In this document: positions 1 to 8,635 of the stretch, one piece after another
How the letters are laid out: each line of letters starts with the position of its first letter
Numbering within the stretch: position 1 is the first letter of the stretch
Source: a bacterium
GTDB lineage: Bacteria > Latescibacterota > Latescibacteria > Latescibacterales > Latescibacteraceae
Length of the DNA: 64,000 nucleotides
NCBI GenBank assembly: GCA_021372535.1
Contig: JAJFUH010000047.1
Coordinates: 4,480-68,479, forward strand
Direction of reading: 5' to 3'
The notes under the pieces: generated by a model
Told to the model about the DNA's origin: nothing
Database searches by the model: none
The model's input: only the letters and a program-made list of their open reading frames with translations
Program-made: the position numbers and the translations under genes

Positions 1-528
1 CTCGAAAACACAGTTGTGGAAGGAACTCTTAATCCCTCGTCGGATACAAAAACCCATACGGTATTATACAGGAATTTCCCATCCATAGGGGGCATCGTCC
101 ATACCCATTCGCCATATGCAACCGCATGGGCGCAAGCCAAGAAATCCATACCCTGCCTGGGGACTACCCAGGCTGACCACATGCCGGGTAACATCCCATG
201 TACGCTTGTTATGAGCGATGAACGGATTCAGCGTGATTATGAGGAAGAAACCGGTAACCAGATTCTCGAATGTTTCCGGAATAACTCATATGAGGACACC
301 GAAATGGTGCTCGTGGCATGCCACGGACCTTTCACCTGGGGTACAACTCCCGAAAAGGCCGTCTACAACAGCGTGGTACTCGAAGAACTGGCACGTATCG
401 CTTTCATTACTACGCTTATAAACCCGGCGGTACAGCCCCTGAAGGAGTCGCTGATTTCCGTGCACTACAGCCGCAAACATGGCACAGGCGCCACCTATGG
501 CCAGACATCACCGAAGAAAGGAGCATGA
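1..528 (+). CDS. araD: L-ribulose-5-phosphate 4-epimerase, 5' truncated by window edge
   Basis: Class II aldolase/epimerase that interconverts L-ribulose-5-phosphate and D-xylulose-5-phosphate in cytoplasmic pentose catabolism. The reading frame is open from base 1, so the N-terminus lies outside the window. The visible 175 residues align with the C-terminal three quarters of AraD/UlaF/SgbE proteins (about 230 aa). The zinc-binding HTHSPYA motif, the CHGPFTWG histidine segment and the C-terminal ATYGQ tail are all visible. It is followed after 4 bp by a sugar isomerase-family gene in the same direction, which suggests a pentose operon. Which epimerase subtype it is (arabinose, ascorbate or gulonate route) cannot be fixed without the N-terminus. 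Confidence 0.93.
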   Translation, partial: LENTVVEGTLNPSSDTKTHTVLYRNFPSIGGIVHTHSPYATAWAQAKKSIPCLGTTQADHMPGNIPCTLVMSDERIQRDYEEETGNQILECFRNNSYEDTEMVLVACHGPFTWGTTPEKAVYNSVVLEELARIAFITTLINPAVQPLKESLISVHYSRKHGTGATYGQTSPKKGA

Positions 529-532
529 TAAT

Positions 533-2014
533 ATGATCAATATGCCTGAAGTTAAGATGGGAATTGTCGCAGTGAGCCGTGATTGTTTCCCGATTGAGCT
601 GTCGAGAAAACGCAAAAACATGGTTGTGGCGGAATGCGCAAAGAAACGCATCCCGCTTGTTGACTGTGAAACGATTGTCGAAAACGAATGCGATGTTCTG
701 AAGGCGCTCGACGAGCTCAACGAAAAGGGAGTCAATGCGCTCGTGGTCTATCTCGGTAATTTCGGCCCCGAAGGCCCGCTCTCGATGCTTGCCGAGCTTT
801 TCGACGGCCCTTCCATGCTTGTCGGCTCGGCGGAAGAGACGAAGAACGATCTCATCGACGGCCGCGGGGATGCTTTCTGCGGGATGCTCAATGCCTCGTA
901 CAATATGGCGCTCAGATATGTCCGTCCCTATATCCCTGAATACCCTGTGGGGCTTCCCGCCGAGATTGCGGATAAAATCGCTGATTTCATGCCGACCGCC
1001 CGGGTGCTCCTGGGAGTCGGATCACTCAAGATTTTCTCATTCGGTCCCCGGCCGCAGGATTTTCTCGCCTGCAATGCGCCTGTCAAGCCTCTGTACGATC
1101 TGGGGATTGAAATCATGGAAAACAGCGAGCTCGATCTCCTCGATATATTCAACCGCGCCGACAATCCCGCCGCGATAGAGGCAATCGCCCGTGATATGGC
1201 CAAAGAACTCGGCCATGGCAACAACTATCCGGATATGCTCATCAAGCTGGCGCGGTACGAGTACGCGCTCCTCAAATTTGTGGAGGACAATCTGGGCGCA
1301 TCCGAATACGGCATTCTTGCCAACAAGTGCTGGCCGGCGTTCGAGAAATATTTCGGATTCGTTCCGTGCTATGTCAATTCACGGCTTGCGGGCCGCGGGA
1401 TACCGGTATCGTGCGAAGTCGATATCTACGGCGCCCTGAGCGAATACATGGTCTCGGCGGCGACCGATTTTCCCGCCACGCTGCTCGACATCAACAACAC
1501 CGTACCACCCGATATGATCGAGGAGTCACGCGCGGTTGTCGGGGATTATAAACCGACCGACCTGTTCATGGGATTCCACTGCGGAAACACCGCCTCGTCA
1601 TGCATGGCCACCTTTGCCCTCAAACACCAGATTATCATGAAACGGCTTATGGAGCCCGAAAGCGAGCCCGACATCACCCGTGGAACCCTCGATGGTATCA
1701 TCAGACCGGGTGACATCACCATTTTCAGGCTTCAGGGCACCGCCGACACCGAACTCCGGTCGTACGTGGCCCAGGGCGAAGTCCTCGATATCGATCCGCG
1801 GTCTCACGGGAGCATCGGGGTATTCGCCGTCCGCGAAATGGGGCGGTTCTACCGTCATGTGCTCATCGGGAAGCAGTTTCCGCACCATACCGCTGTCGGA
1901 TTCAAACATGCAGGCAAAGCGCTCTTCAACGCGGTTACCATGCTCGGTATCGACGACATTTCTCATAACCATCCGCACGGGGTATACTATCCGGACGAAA
2001 ATCCGTACGGATGA
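533..2014 (+). CDS. L-fucose/L-arabinose isomerase-family protein
   Basis: This is a 493-residue cytoplasmic protein of the L-fucose/L-arabinose isomerase fold (COG2407-type), expected to interconvert an aldose and a ketose with a Mn2+ site. Supporting segments are the N-terminal MGIVAVSRDCFPIELS, the SCEVDIYGALSEYM stretch carrying the acidic metal ligands, and the later GFHCGNTASSC stretch. ATG at 533 is chosen because GAAAGGAG lies about 10 bases upstream; longer in-frame extensions would run into araD. The adjacent araD suggests an arabinose- or ribulose-type substrate, but the family also includes fucose and unassigned isomerases, so the substrate is an inference. A strong terminator follows. 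Confidence 0.85.
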   Translation: MINMPEVKMGIVAVSRDCFPIELSRKRKNMVVAECAKKRIPLVDCETIVENECDVLKALDELNEKGVNALVVYLGNFGPEGPLSMLAELFDGPSMLVGSAEETKNDLIDGRGDAFCGMLNASYNMALRYVRPYIPEYPVGLPAEIADKIADFMPTARVLLGVGSLKIFSFGPRPQDFLACNAPVKPLYDLGIEIMENSELDLLDIFNRADNPAAIEAIARDMAKELGHGNNYPDMLIKLARYEYALLKFVEDNLGASEYGILANKCWPAFEKYFGFVPCYVNSRLAGRGIPVSCEVDIYGALSEYMVSAATDFPATLLDINNTVPPDMIEESRAVVGDYKPTDLFMGFHCGNTASSCMATFALKHQIIMKRLMEPESEPDITRGTLDGIIRPGDITIFRLQGTADTELRSYVAQGEVLDIDPRSHGSIGVFAVREMGRFYRHVLIGKQFPHHTAVGFKHAGKALFNAVTMLGIDDISHNHPHGVYYPDENPYG

Positions 2015-2038
2015 TAAAGCGCAGTCCAACTTCAATTT

Positions 2039-2073
2039 GAAAGGGAAACCCAGCGGTTTCCCTTTTTCTTTTA
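2039..2073 (+). terminator. Rho-independent terminator after the araD-isomerase pair
   Basis: AAAGGGAAACC and GGTTTCCCTTT form an 11-bp stem with a CAGC loop, followed by a T-rich run (TTTTTCTTTT). It begins 25 bases after the isomerase stop codon and closes the operon. Confidence 0.85.
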
Positions 2074-2116
2074 TCTGGCTATTCAATAGAGCGTAAATTT
2101 ATTTACACGTTAAAGT

Positions 2117-2221
2117 GTCATTCCCGTGAAAACGGGAATCCATTATCTATTGTTTATGTATGGCTTATGACAGAGCGATGGTAATACTGGATTCCCAATT
2201 CACTGCGTTCTTGGGAATGAC
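2117..2221. repeat. Inverted pair of palindromic intergenic repeats (GTCATTCCC type)
   Basis: GTCATTCCCGTGAAAACGGG followed by AATCCA (2117-2142) faces an inverted relative at 2188-2221, which begins TGGATTCCC and ends GGGAATGAC. Each unit is itself a hairpin. The pair fills most of the 347-bp gap between two convergent genes. Apart from the terminator, the rest of the gap is AT-rich with no recognisable gene. Confidence 0.7.
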
Positions 2222-2361
2222 AATACTTATACAATATATTTGCGATTATAAGCCAATAACTGTCCAGATTGTTTTATTATAATAATACTCTTGTTATAAT
2301 TCTCAGTATTAGTCTGATAACAAACATAGTATTACAATATTATTTACATATACTTAAAAAA

Positions 2362-3534
2362 TTATTCAGAGAGCATATCCCGTATCCTGATCAGCCGCCC
2401 GAATTCCGCATCCGGGGGAGTCGTATCGGAAACTCCCAGAATAAACCGTGACCGTCCCTTCACCGCTTCTATGGTCGTGTCCATGAACCGCTCGAAGTTA
2501 TCCGCCGGATAATCGGGCATGAGTATCACGCTCGGTATTCCGCCCCAGACAGTCATGCCTTCTGTTTTCTCAAGCACCTCGTGGATATCGGATTTGGTCA
2601 TGGGAGCGGTCGCCACCGCTTCGAGAATGTCGATTCCTGTCCGGCGGTAGAGATCGAAGAGTGCCTGGTTTTCGCCATCGGCATGAATGAGAACATATTT
2701 TCCCTGTTCATGAGCCATCCCGGCAAATCGTACTATCCACGGCATGATATGCTCCTCGTAAAACGGCGGATAGGTGATGGTCTCGTCCATATTGGCGCCG
2801 AACATGACAATCTCACCGGGAGATGCCGCCGCAAGTGGCATCAACTGTTCGAAATAACAGCCGATAGCATCCGCAAGCGCCTTCAGCTTGTCCGGAGTAT
2901 CCATCATCGCCATGTAAAACATATTCATCTCCATGAGGTCGCGCATTATGTACTGCATGGGAGAACCCGGCATGCTGCCGTTTGCAACGACAACGGTATC
3001 CTCACCCGTTTCGTCAATCATCGCCAGCAATCCCCCGTATGAGGGCTCGACTTCGAGATGCTCGAAAAGGTATATAAGCGGTGCGTAATCCTCGTCACCC
3101 TTACATGCGTGTTCTGTAATCCATGATATGGTTGCACCGGAGGCACGCATTTCTTCAGTTCGTTCGAAGCTCACACGAACTGTGCCCTTCGGCGTCCGGT
3201 ATGAAACCGTCGTCGTATATTCGTCAGACTCGATTTTCCGCTCGACACTCCGCAGTTCGACGTGATACGGCACCTGAGGAAGGTGATAGATGCCGATTCC
3301 ACGGTCGGCCATCTGCGATGGGTCCCCGGGACGTATATAGTCTGGAACGACGAGATGACCGCCAACGCCGAGCTGCCGCGAGATATCGAGTGGGATCGCG
3401 CAGTCATGGTACTCTTCGGGCAGGGTTCCGCGGTACTGGTGAGCGTTGAACCAGATATCGAAGCGCGGCGCATAGGGAAGTATCTCGGGAATAACACCCT
3501 GTACGGTTCTCAGTAGGTCAGTTTTATGGCCCAT
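2362..3534 (-). CDS. Uroporphyrinogen decarboxylase (URO-D) family protein
   Basis: A 390-residue cytoplasmic protein with the URO-D/methyltransferase TIM barrel. Characteristic segments are the HADGENQALFDLYRRTGID stretch, the PMTKSDIHEVLEKTEG region and the C-terminal ILGVSDTTPPDA strand-loop. True HemE has an N-terminal RQAGRY motif, which is not seen here. The protein therefore belongs to the broad URO-D-like group that includes corrinoid methyltransferases (MtaA/CmuA type) and many uncharacterised members. No corrinoid protein or haem gene is next to it. It lies 25 bp downstream of the RlmD-like gene on the same strand. The substrate is unknown. Confidence 0.8.
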   Translation of the reverse strand: MGHKTDLLRTVQGVIPEILPYAPRFDIWFNAHQYRGTLPEEYHDCAIPLDISRQLGVGGHLVVPDYIRPGDPSQMADRGIGIYHLPQVPYHVELRSVERKIESDEYTTTVSYRTPKGTVRVSFERTEEMRASGATISWITEHACKGDEDYAPLIYLFEHLEVEPSYGGLLAMIDETGEDTVVVANGSMPGSPMQYIMRDLMEMNMFYMAMMDTPDKLKALADAIGCYFEQLMPLAAASPGEIVMFGANMDETITYPPFYEEHIMPWIVRFAGMAHEQGKYVLIHADGENQALFDLYRRTGIDILEAVATAPMTKSDIHEVLEKTEGMTVWGGIPSVILMPDYPADNFERFMDTTIEAVKGRSRFILGVSDTTPPDAEFGRLIRIRDMLSE

Positions 3535-3559
3535 TGTCTCTCTCCCAGAATATTAACAT

Positions 3560-4873
3560 TCAGTCTCGCTCCAATTTCACAACAGTCTCGATATGAAATG
3601 TGTGGGGGAACATATCCACCGGAACAATTCTTTCAACGGAATAACCGTTTTCGGCGAATATTTTAAGATCACGGGCCAGTGTTGCCGGATTACATGAAAT
3701 ATAGACAATAGTGGATGCCCCAGGCGAACATACAGCTCGAACCGCCTTAAGACCGAGCCCCGTTCGCGGCGGGTCGATAAAAAGCACATCCGTTCCCTTC
3801 AGTGAGTCGATCACTTCCTGAGCTGTGCCCTTGACCGCCCTGAACCGTGAGAATCCTCCGTTCCGGGCATTGTAGATGCTGTCCCTGACCGCCGTTCCGG
3901 ACACATCGAAGAGAAAAATATCTGTATCGGTAGGCGGAACGCCGAGCGAAAACAGCCCCACACCTCCGTATCCGTCGACAAGCTTTTGCCTGGAGTGTAC
4001 GCCGGTCATTTCAGTGACTATATTCACCAGACTCTCGGTCTGGGGTATATTGATCTGAAAAAAGGAGCGCTCTTCGATTCTGAAGAGTTTTCCGTTCACT
4101 GTCTCGTACCGGTGACGGTCGCCATAGGTTTTCAGGTGACGGAGAGTATTTTCCCCACCGGTAATCCAGAGGCTTACACCGGCAAGATTCTCTATTTCTG
4201 TCAGCATGGTCTCTGCCAGCCCGGAACAGCCAGCTTCCGACCCAAAAACCATGCTGACGAGAGACGAGGGATGATTATGGGCGGCGCGGATGGTCAGCTC
4301 ACGGATATCGGTGCGTTGAAATCGTTCTGTGAGAAGGCTGCGGAGAGCCACAGCGATATCATTTACCCGGTCTTCCGCCACGGGGCAGGATAGAATATCG
4401 ACAATACGGTGCGACCGTCGCTCGTTATAACCGAATACGAGGCCCTGCGATGTCCGTTCCACAGGGTATCGCGCCACCGTACGATAATTACGGTCATTCG
4501 GTGAGGCATGGCACGGTTCGACTTCCGGGAGCTCGATACCGCCGATGCGTTTCAGCGTTTCCGAGACAATCGTCCGTTTCCAGGTGACCTGTGCCGGATA
4601 ATCAACCGTCTGCCACTGGCACCCGCCGCACTGCGAAGCATACGGGCAGAAAGGCTCGACACGATCCGGTGAAGGGGTAACCAGTTCGCGTAACTCCCCT
4701 CGCATGAACGAACCCTTGTCCTGAAGTATTTCGATCCGGGCAACATCCCCCGGAACACCATCGGGCACGAATACCACGCGGCCGTCTGCATGACATACGG
4801 CATCCCCGCCATAGGCGAGGGATTCGATGGTAACGGTTTCTTCACTATGAGATATTGCCGGGTTCAATTCCAT
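3560..4873 (-). CDS. 23S rRNA (uracil-5-)-methyltransferase, RlmD/RumA family
   Basis: This 437-residue SAM-dependent RNA m5U methyltransferase begins with a TRAM RNA-binding domain (about residues 8-65). An iron-sulfur cysteine set follows, CPYASQCGGCQWQ plus a later SCPVAED cysteine. The C-terminal Rossmann methyltransferase contains LFIDPPRTGLG and the catalytic cysteine in YISCNPATLARDL. Length and motif order match RlmD/RlmCD proteins. TrmA, the tRNA enzyme of the same superfamily, lacks the Fe-S cysteines, so an rRNA target is favoured. The exact target uridine (747 or 1939 in E. coli numbering) cannot be decided. Confidence 0.9.
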   Translation of the reverse strand: MELNPAISHSEETVTIESLAYGGDAVCHADGRVVFVPDGVPGDVARIEILQDKGSFMRGELRELVTPSPDRVEPFCPYASQCGGCQWQTVDYPAQVTWKRTIVSETLKRIGGIELPEVEPCHASPNDRNYRTVARYPVERTSQGLVFGYNERRSHRIVDILSCPVAEDRVNDIAVALRSLLTERFQRTDIRELTIRAAHNHPSSLVSMVFGSEAGCSGLAETMLTEIENLAGVSLWITGGENTLRHLKTYGDRHRYETVNGKLFRIEERSFFQINIPQTESLVNIVTEMTGVHSRQKLVDGYGGVGLFSLGVPPTDTDIFLFDVSGTAVRDSIYNARNGGFSRFRAVKGTAQEVIDSLKGTDVLFIDPPRTGLGLKAVRAVCSPGASTIVYISCNPATLARDLKIFAENGYSVERIVPVDMFPHTFHIETVVKLERD

Positions 4874-4918
4874 TCCGGATACACCGCCTTGATACGATAT
4901 GTAAACGATTATTATATG

Positions 4919-7072
4919 CTACTTCAGGCTATATGGATCCATCGACCTGTCGAATGTTCTGACATCGTTTCTGATTGCGTTGAACAGCAGTCTGTTCTGA
5001 GTTTCGTTATACTCATGGCTGAAACGCTCCGCATTATAAAGATTCCCCGTATAGAACCGGTCGAACAGGAGAACGACGATCAATCCCGCATCGAGCCAGT
5101 TCTCGGACTGAATCGACCGGACAGTCGAATAAACGATCGAGCCGTTGATTATGAAAGCCCCCATGCCGTTCAGAGGTTTCCCGGCATACGCCTGTCCCAG
5201 ACCGGGCACAGCCATCGAGAGATACCGCGCCAGTCGTGGCGATTTACGGGGGATTTTTTTCTGTGCGCTAAGTCTCTTGTAGACTATACCTGATGCGCGG
5301 TCAATATTATCATGTACATTATCTGTTGGTTTGGTGTCAAGCAAGGCGCGGGCGCCCTCCCAGTTATAATTAGCCAGGGAGACCCACGTTTTCAGGTACC
5401 GCGCTTCCGCAATACTTTCCGGATCGCGGCCCATCAGAATTTCCTCATCGATTTCGAGTTGTGCACGGTCGTCGTCGTTCCGCAGGTGGAGACGGGCAAG
5501 ATCGAGCCGTGCTTTCTCCGCCAGCTCCGAATCGAGGTTTCTGTCGAGAATACGTTCATAGAGAACCCGGGCTTTTTCGTGCTCGCCTTCGTACTCGAGC
5601 GATTTCCCCAGCCTGTAGAGTACATTGATATCCTGTTCCTGTGCCGGTGTGAAAAAAAGGTACAGCCTGAAGGATCGTTCCGCTTCACGCCACCGTCCGG
5701 ACCGGAAGAAACGGTCGCCGTCGCTTCGTGCGCTGTCTGAAAGGATAGGGTTGGGAACGCCTCCGTTTTCGTTTTCATGGTATGGTAGAAGGCTGGCGAA
5801 ACGCCGGGCAGCGATCTGACCCGGTAAAAGACCTTTTTGGTTTGCCTTCGTCACCATATATCGAACAGCGTTGTCGACAGACCGGTGGTTTTCAGTACGA
5901 GCCGAGATAATGGAACCATAGACATTTCCGGCATAATATCCTGCCGCTGCAGCGCTGAAAAAGGCGGCTTTTGTCCAAGGTCCCGTTCCGATGGCACGGA
6001 GAGCCAGTCCGGATGTTGCGCCGGTCACGCCGAAGGAGAACACGGCATCCCCGTACCGTCCGGTATATACTCTTCCGAGCCCGGGTACGAGAGCCGAGAG
6101 CGGACCCGAAATCCTCCCTTTTTTATGGATGTGTGTTCCAGTAGAATCAAGCGATGCCAGTACAGCCCGGCTTGCATCTTCAATCTCGCGGTCGCCGGAT
6201 TCCGAAAGCCCCTCCAGAGTAAGCCGGGCGCCGGAAAAATCTCCCTGTCGAATAGTCGACCATGCCGAAATATAGGTATGAAAATAGTCTATTGAATTAT
6301 ATTCTATTATAGACTTCAAGGAGTTGGTATCGTTCAAGATTTCACTCTTTGCAAGATATTCCATAAGCGCTATGTTACCTGCTCCTTCGAATTTATCCCC
6401 TGCAAGTGTCCTTGCTTCGTGAAATGCCGCTGCAGCCCCGGAATAATGGCTACACTCATACAGTATCCAGCCGCCGTGCACGAGCGCTTCAATTCGTATC
6501 TCGGGAGGAAATGATTTTCCCGTAAGCGCATGGTATTCCTCCATGGCAAGCTTTGTTTCCCCGAGATGTGCCATGGAATCGGCAAATTTCAAAAATGAAT
6601 CGGGGTGATTGAACAGAACTGAAGAAGTATCGAAGACGGCTTTGTACCCGCCGAACGAAGCACCCGGTGTTTGCGGCAGGCTTTTCGGATGAGCCGATCC
6701 CCAGAGAAGGTGGTCTGTTACCGGGTCGCTGAAACGGCCGTCGGCAATCGGATATTCGCCGTATATAAAGTAATTGCAGCGCATGAGCCGGTCAAAAGTT
6801 ATCAACGTGGCCTGAAACGGGTCGGTCGTTTCAAAGGCGTCCATACTGAATCGTGAGCATGACGGGTTGAAATGGCAGGTGGGAACATCCTGTTCGGAGA
6901 TGAAAAACCGGTAAAACCAGATCGCACCGCGGCTGGGCAAACCCGCTAAACGGGCGGCGGGATTTCTGCGACTGATATGCAGCGAATCCGCAGGTGTGTC
7001 CGCCCATGCGGTAAAAGCGCGAGCAAGCGAGAACACCACAAAAAAAAGGGCCGTGATCAAAAACATTTTCAT
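4919..7072 (-). CDS. YidD-domain / TPR / membrane-hairpin fusion protein
   Basis: 717 residues from the ATG at 7072, which has AAAGGG upstream and opens a clean signal peptide (MKMFLITALFFVVFSLARAF...). Residues about 50-100 match the YidD membrane-insertion-efficiency family: a WFYRFFIS segment, then CHFNPSCSRFSMDAFE and RLMRCN, keeping the conserved cysteines. YidD is normally a stand-alone protein of about 70-100 aa. Here it is followed by TPR-like helices, a hydrophobic PGLGRVYTG hairpin near 330, a second TPR block (about 450-560) and a second hairpin, PGLGQAYAG, near 622. The two hairpins look like an internal duplication. It is probably an envelope protein; whether it keeps a YidD role is unknown. 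Confidence 0.82.
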   Translation of the reverse strand: MKMFLITALFFVVFSLARAFTAWADTPADSLHISRRNPAARLAGLPSRGAIWFYRFFISEQDVPTCHFNPSCSRFSMDAFETTDPFQATLITFDRLMRCNYFIYGEYPIADGRFSDPVTDHLLWGSAHPKSLPQTPGASFGGYKAVFDTSSVLFNHPDSFLKFADSMAHLGETKLAMEEYHALTGKSFPPEIRIEALVHGGWILYECSHYSGAAAAFHEARTLAGDKFEGAGNIALMEYLAKSEILNDTNSLKSIIEYNSIDYFHTYISAWSTIRQGDFSGARLTLEGLSESGDREIEDASRAVLASLDSTGTHIHKKGRISGPLSALVPGLGRVYTGRYGDAVFSFGVTGATSGLALRAIGTGPWTKAAFFSAAAAGYYAGNVYGSIISARTENHRSVDNAVRYMVTKANQKGLLPGQIAARRFASLLPYHENENGGVPNPILSDSARSDGDRFFRSGRWREAERSFRLYLFFTPAQEQDINVLYRLGKSLEYEGEHEKARVLYERILDRNLDSELAEKARLDLARLHLRNDDDRAQLEIDEEILMGRDPESIAEARYLKTWVSLANYNWEGARALLDTKPTDNVHDNIDRASGIVYKRLSAQKKIPRKSPRLARYLSMAVPGLGQAYAGKPLNGMGAFIINGSIVYSTVRSIQSENWLDAGLIVVLLFDRFYTGNLYNAERFSHEYNETQNRLLFNAIRNDVRTFDRSMDPYSLK

Positions 7073-7122
7073 ATGATCATCCGGCCCTTTGTACTTTTTA
7101 TGAACAGGCATCAGCCCAGATA

Positions 7123-7566
7123 TTACCTCTTCAGGTTTTCTTCTTTCTCGATCTCGGTCATGGTCTTGCCAGAATATGCTTCGATACCATTCGCCAACCA
7201 GGGATAGAGTTGAATTATTGGAATAGGGTAAAGCTTTTCCATTGACCTGATTTTACGTTCTTTGAATTCTTTACCGACTCTGGGACCAATACAGCAGCTT
7301 GCAAGGAATCCTTTTCCGCCGGCTGCCTTGTATCCGTAATCATACGAAAGCCATAAACGGAATACCCCACCGACATAGGGAAGGAGAGGTAGAACTTCCA
7401 TGATATTGATTTCGGAACCCTCGTTCATTTCCTGCCCAACACGTGGTCCGAGACAGCAGCTTCCCAGCATGGGTCCGATGCCACCTTTGGCATATACGGG
7501 AAGAGCCGCAATCATAATACCGAGCAGGAGTGCGCAGATTAAGATTACCCTGTACCCTTTTTTCAT
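7123..7566 (-). CDS. Small exported protein with duplicated SCCxGPRVG motif
   Basis: 147 residues starting at ATG 7566, preceded by a strong GGGGGG ribosome site. The N-terminus is a signal peptide (MKKGYRVILICALLLGIMIA...VYA). The mature part contains two similar halves, each opening with a Cys-Cys motif: GSCCLGPRVGQE and, about 65 residues later, ASCCIGPRVGKE. Each is followed by a short hydrophobic stretch. I recognise no named family with confidence. The paired cysteines and basic/glycine motif could bind a metal or cofactor or form disulfides in the periplasm. It sits alone between the YidD fusion and lolA. Confidence 0.72.
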   Translation of the reverse strand: MKKGYRVILICALLLGIMIAALPVYAKGGIGPMLGSCCLGPRVGQEMNEGSEINIMEVLPLLPYVGGVFRLWLSYDYGYKAAGGKGFLASCCIGPRVGKEFKERKIRSMEKLYPIPIIQLYPWLANGIEAYSGKTMTEIEKEENLKR

Positions 7567-7764
7567 GTTACCCCCCTGTGATTTTTTAAAAATATATCGA
7601 TTGAATATATTCTCAATACTTCTAACATCCATTATTTTATGATATTTAAGAGAAGAGAATCTTGAAGAAGAATACTTAACGCATATACTTGTGTTGTAAA
7701 AAACATTATAACGAACAGTAAGTCAAGCAAATTCGTCTTAATGAATAAAAATTTTATTCATTTT

Positions 7765-8571
7765 TTACTTTTGATTTTTCTCAAGAGTACTTTCGAGAAT
7801 CCAGTTTGTATCGCTTTTTCCCGGGATGCGAAACACCTCATCTTCTATGATAACATTGAGCTGAACCCTCGATAACTCGGTTGATTCGACATAGAGATTT
7901 TCGTTTGAAACTGAGGATGTTGCTATTTTTGTAGGGAAAAACAATGAATCGCCGATGCTTTTAAACTCAAGAAACTTCGTCTGGCTGACAAGTTTGTTCT
8001 CCCGGTCGAAATGCTCCACAGCGCGGACTGTCCATGTCTTCGGGTCAACTGCAATAAGGACAAAATTGAACAGGAGCGGTTTTTTCGGCGATGCTTTCAG
8101 GATGAGATTACCCTGTACCATATCAGCGAGTTTAACTGAAAACGCATCATTTATAAGAGAAAGGATATTCCCGAAAAGCGGTTCGGGGCCTGTGATAAAA
8201 CGCTCGAGTTCATTCATGCTTCCGGCTTCTTTATAAATACCTTTATTCTCGGCGGGGAAAAAGAGCCGAAACGTTGTGCCGTCGAATCCGACATACTGGT
8301 GATTGTCGCCTACGAATTCCACGAGAATATGGTCGGGTTTCCTGACCGCAAACGTACCAGAATAGCTCTGTTTCTCGCCTCCTGATTCAAATGATCTGGT
8401 TATTCTCCCCCGCGCCGAAAACACCCGCGAATAAGTCTGCATGACATGTGTTATTACATCCGTGGTGTTATAATCGTCGAAATCATCTGCGGCTCCCGAA
8501 ACGGGGATTGTCATTCCAGACAGTATAAATGCCAGCAGAACACGGTGTCCGTAATTACATAAACTTTTCAT
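7765..8571 (-). CDS. lolA: Outer-membrane lipoprotein carrier protein LolA-like
   Basis: A 268-residue periplasmic protein with an N-terminal signal peptide (ends near VSGAADDF) and the LolA fold. A helix carries VMQTYSRVFSARGRITRSF, followed by strands such as GTFAVRKPDHILVEFVGD and the FDGTTFRLFFPAENKG segment typical of LolA/LolB-like half-barrels. The role expected for the family is to shuttle lipoproteins from the inner to the outer membrane. No LolCDE is in the window. It is slightly longer than E. coli LolA (about 200 aa). The window's many lipoproteins are possible clients. Confidence 0.8.
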   Translation of the reverse strand: MKSLCNYGHRVLLAFILSGMTIPVSGAADDFDDYNTTDVITHVMQTYSRVFSARGRITRSFESGGEKQSYSGTFAVRKPDHILVEFVGDNHQYVGFDGTTFRLFFPAENKGIYKEAGSMNELERFITGPEPLFGNILSLINDAFSVKLADMVQGNLILKASPKKPLLFNFVLIAVDPKTWTVRAVEHFDRENKLVSQTKFLEFKSIGDSLFFPTKIATSSVSNENLYVESTELSRVQLNVIIEDEVFRIPGKSDTNWILESTLEKNQK

Positions 8572-8635
8572 TGTTTATCTCATTTCCCTAGTCATAACAC
8601 CGTTTACCTTATATTACCGGAACCACGATATTGAA

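Noticed and set aside
2362-3534. HemE, the haem-pathway uroporphyrinogen decarboxylase
   Set aside because: The N-terminal RQAGRY substrate motif is missing and no haem genes are adjacent. Only the wider URO-D fold is supported.
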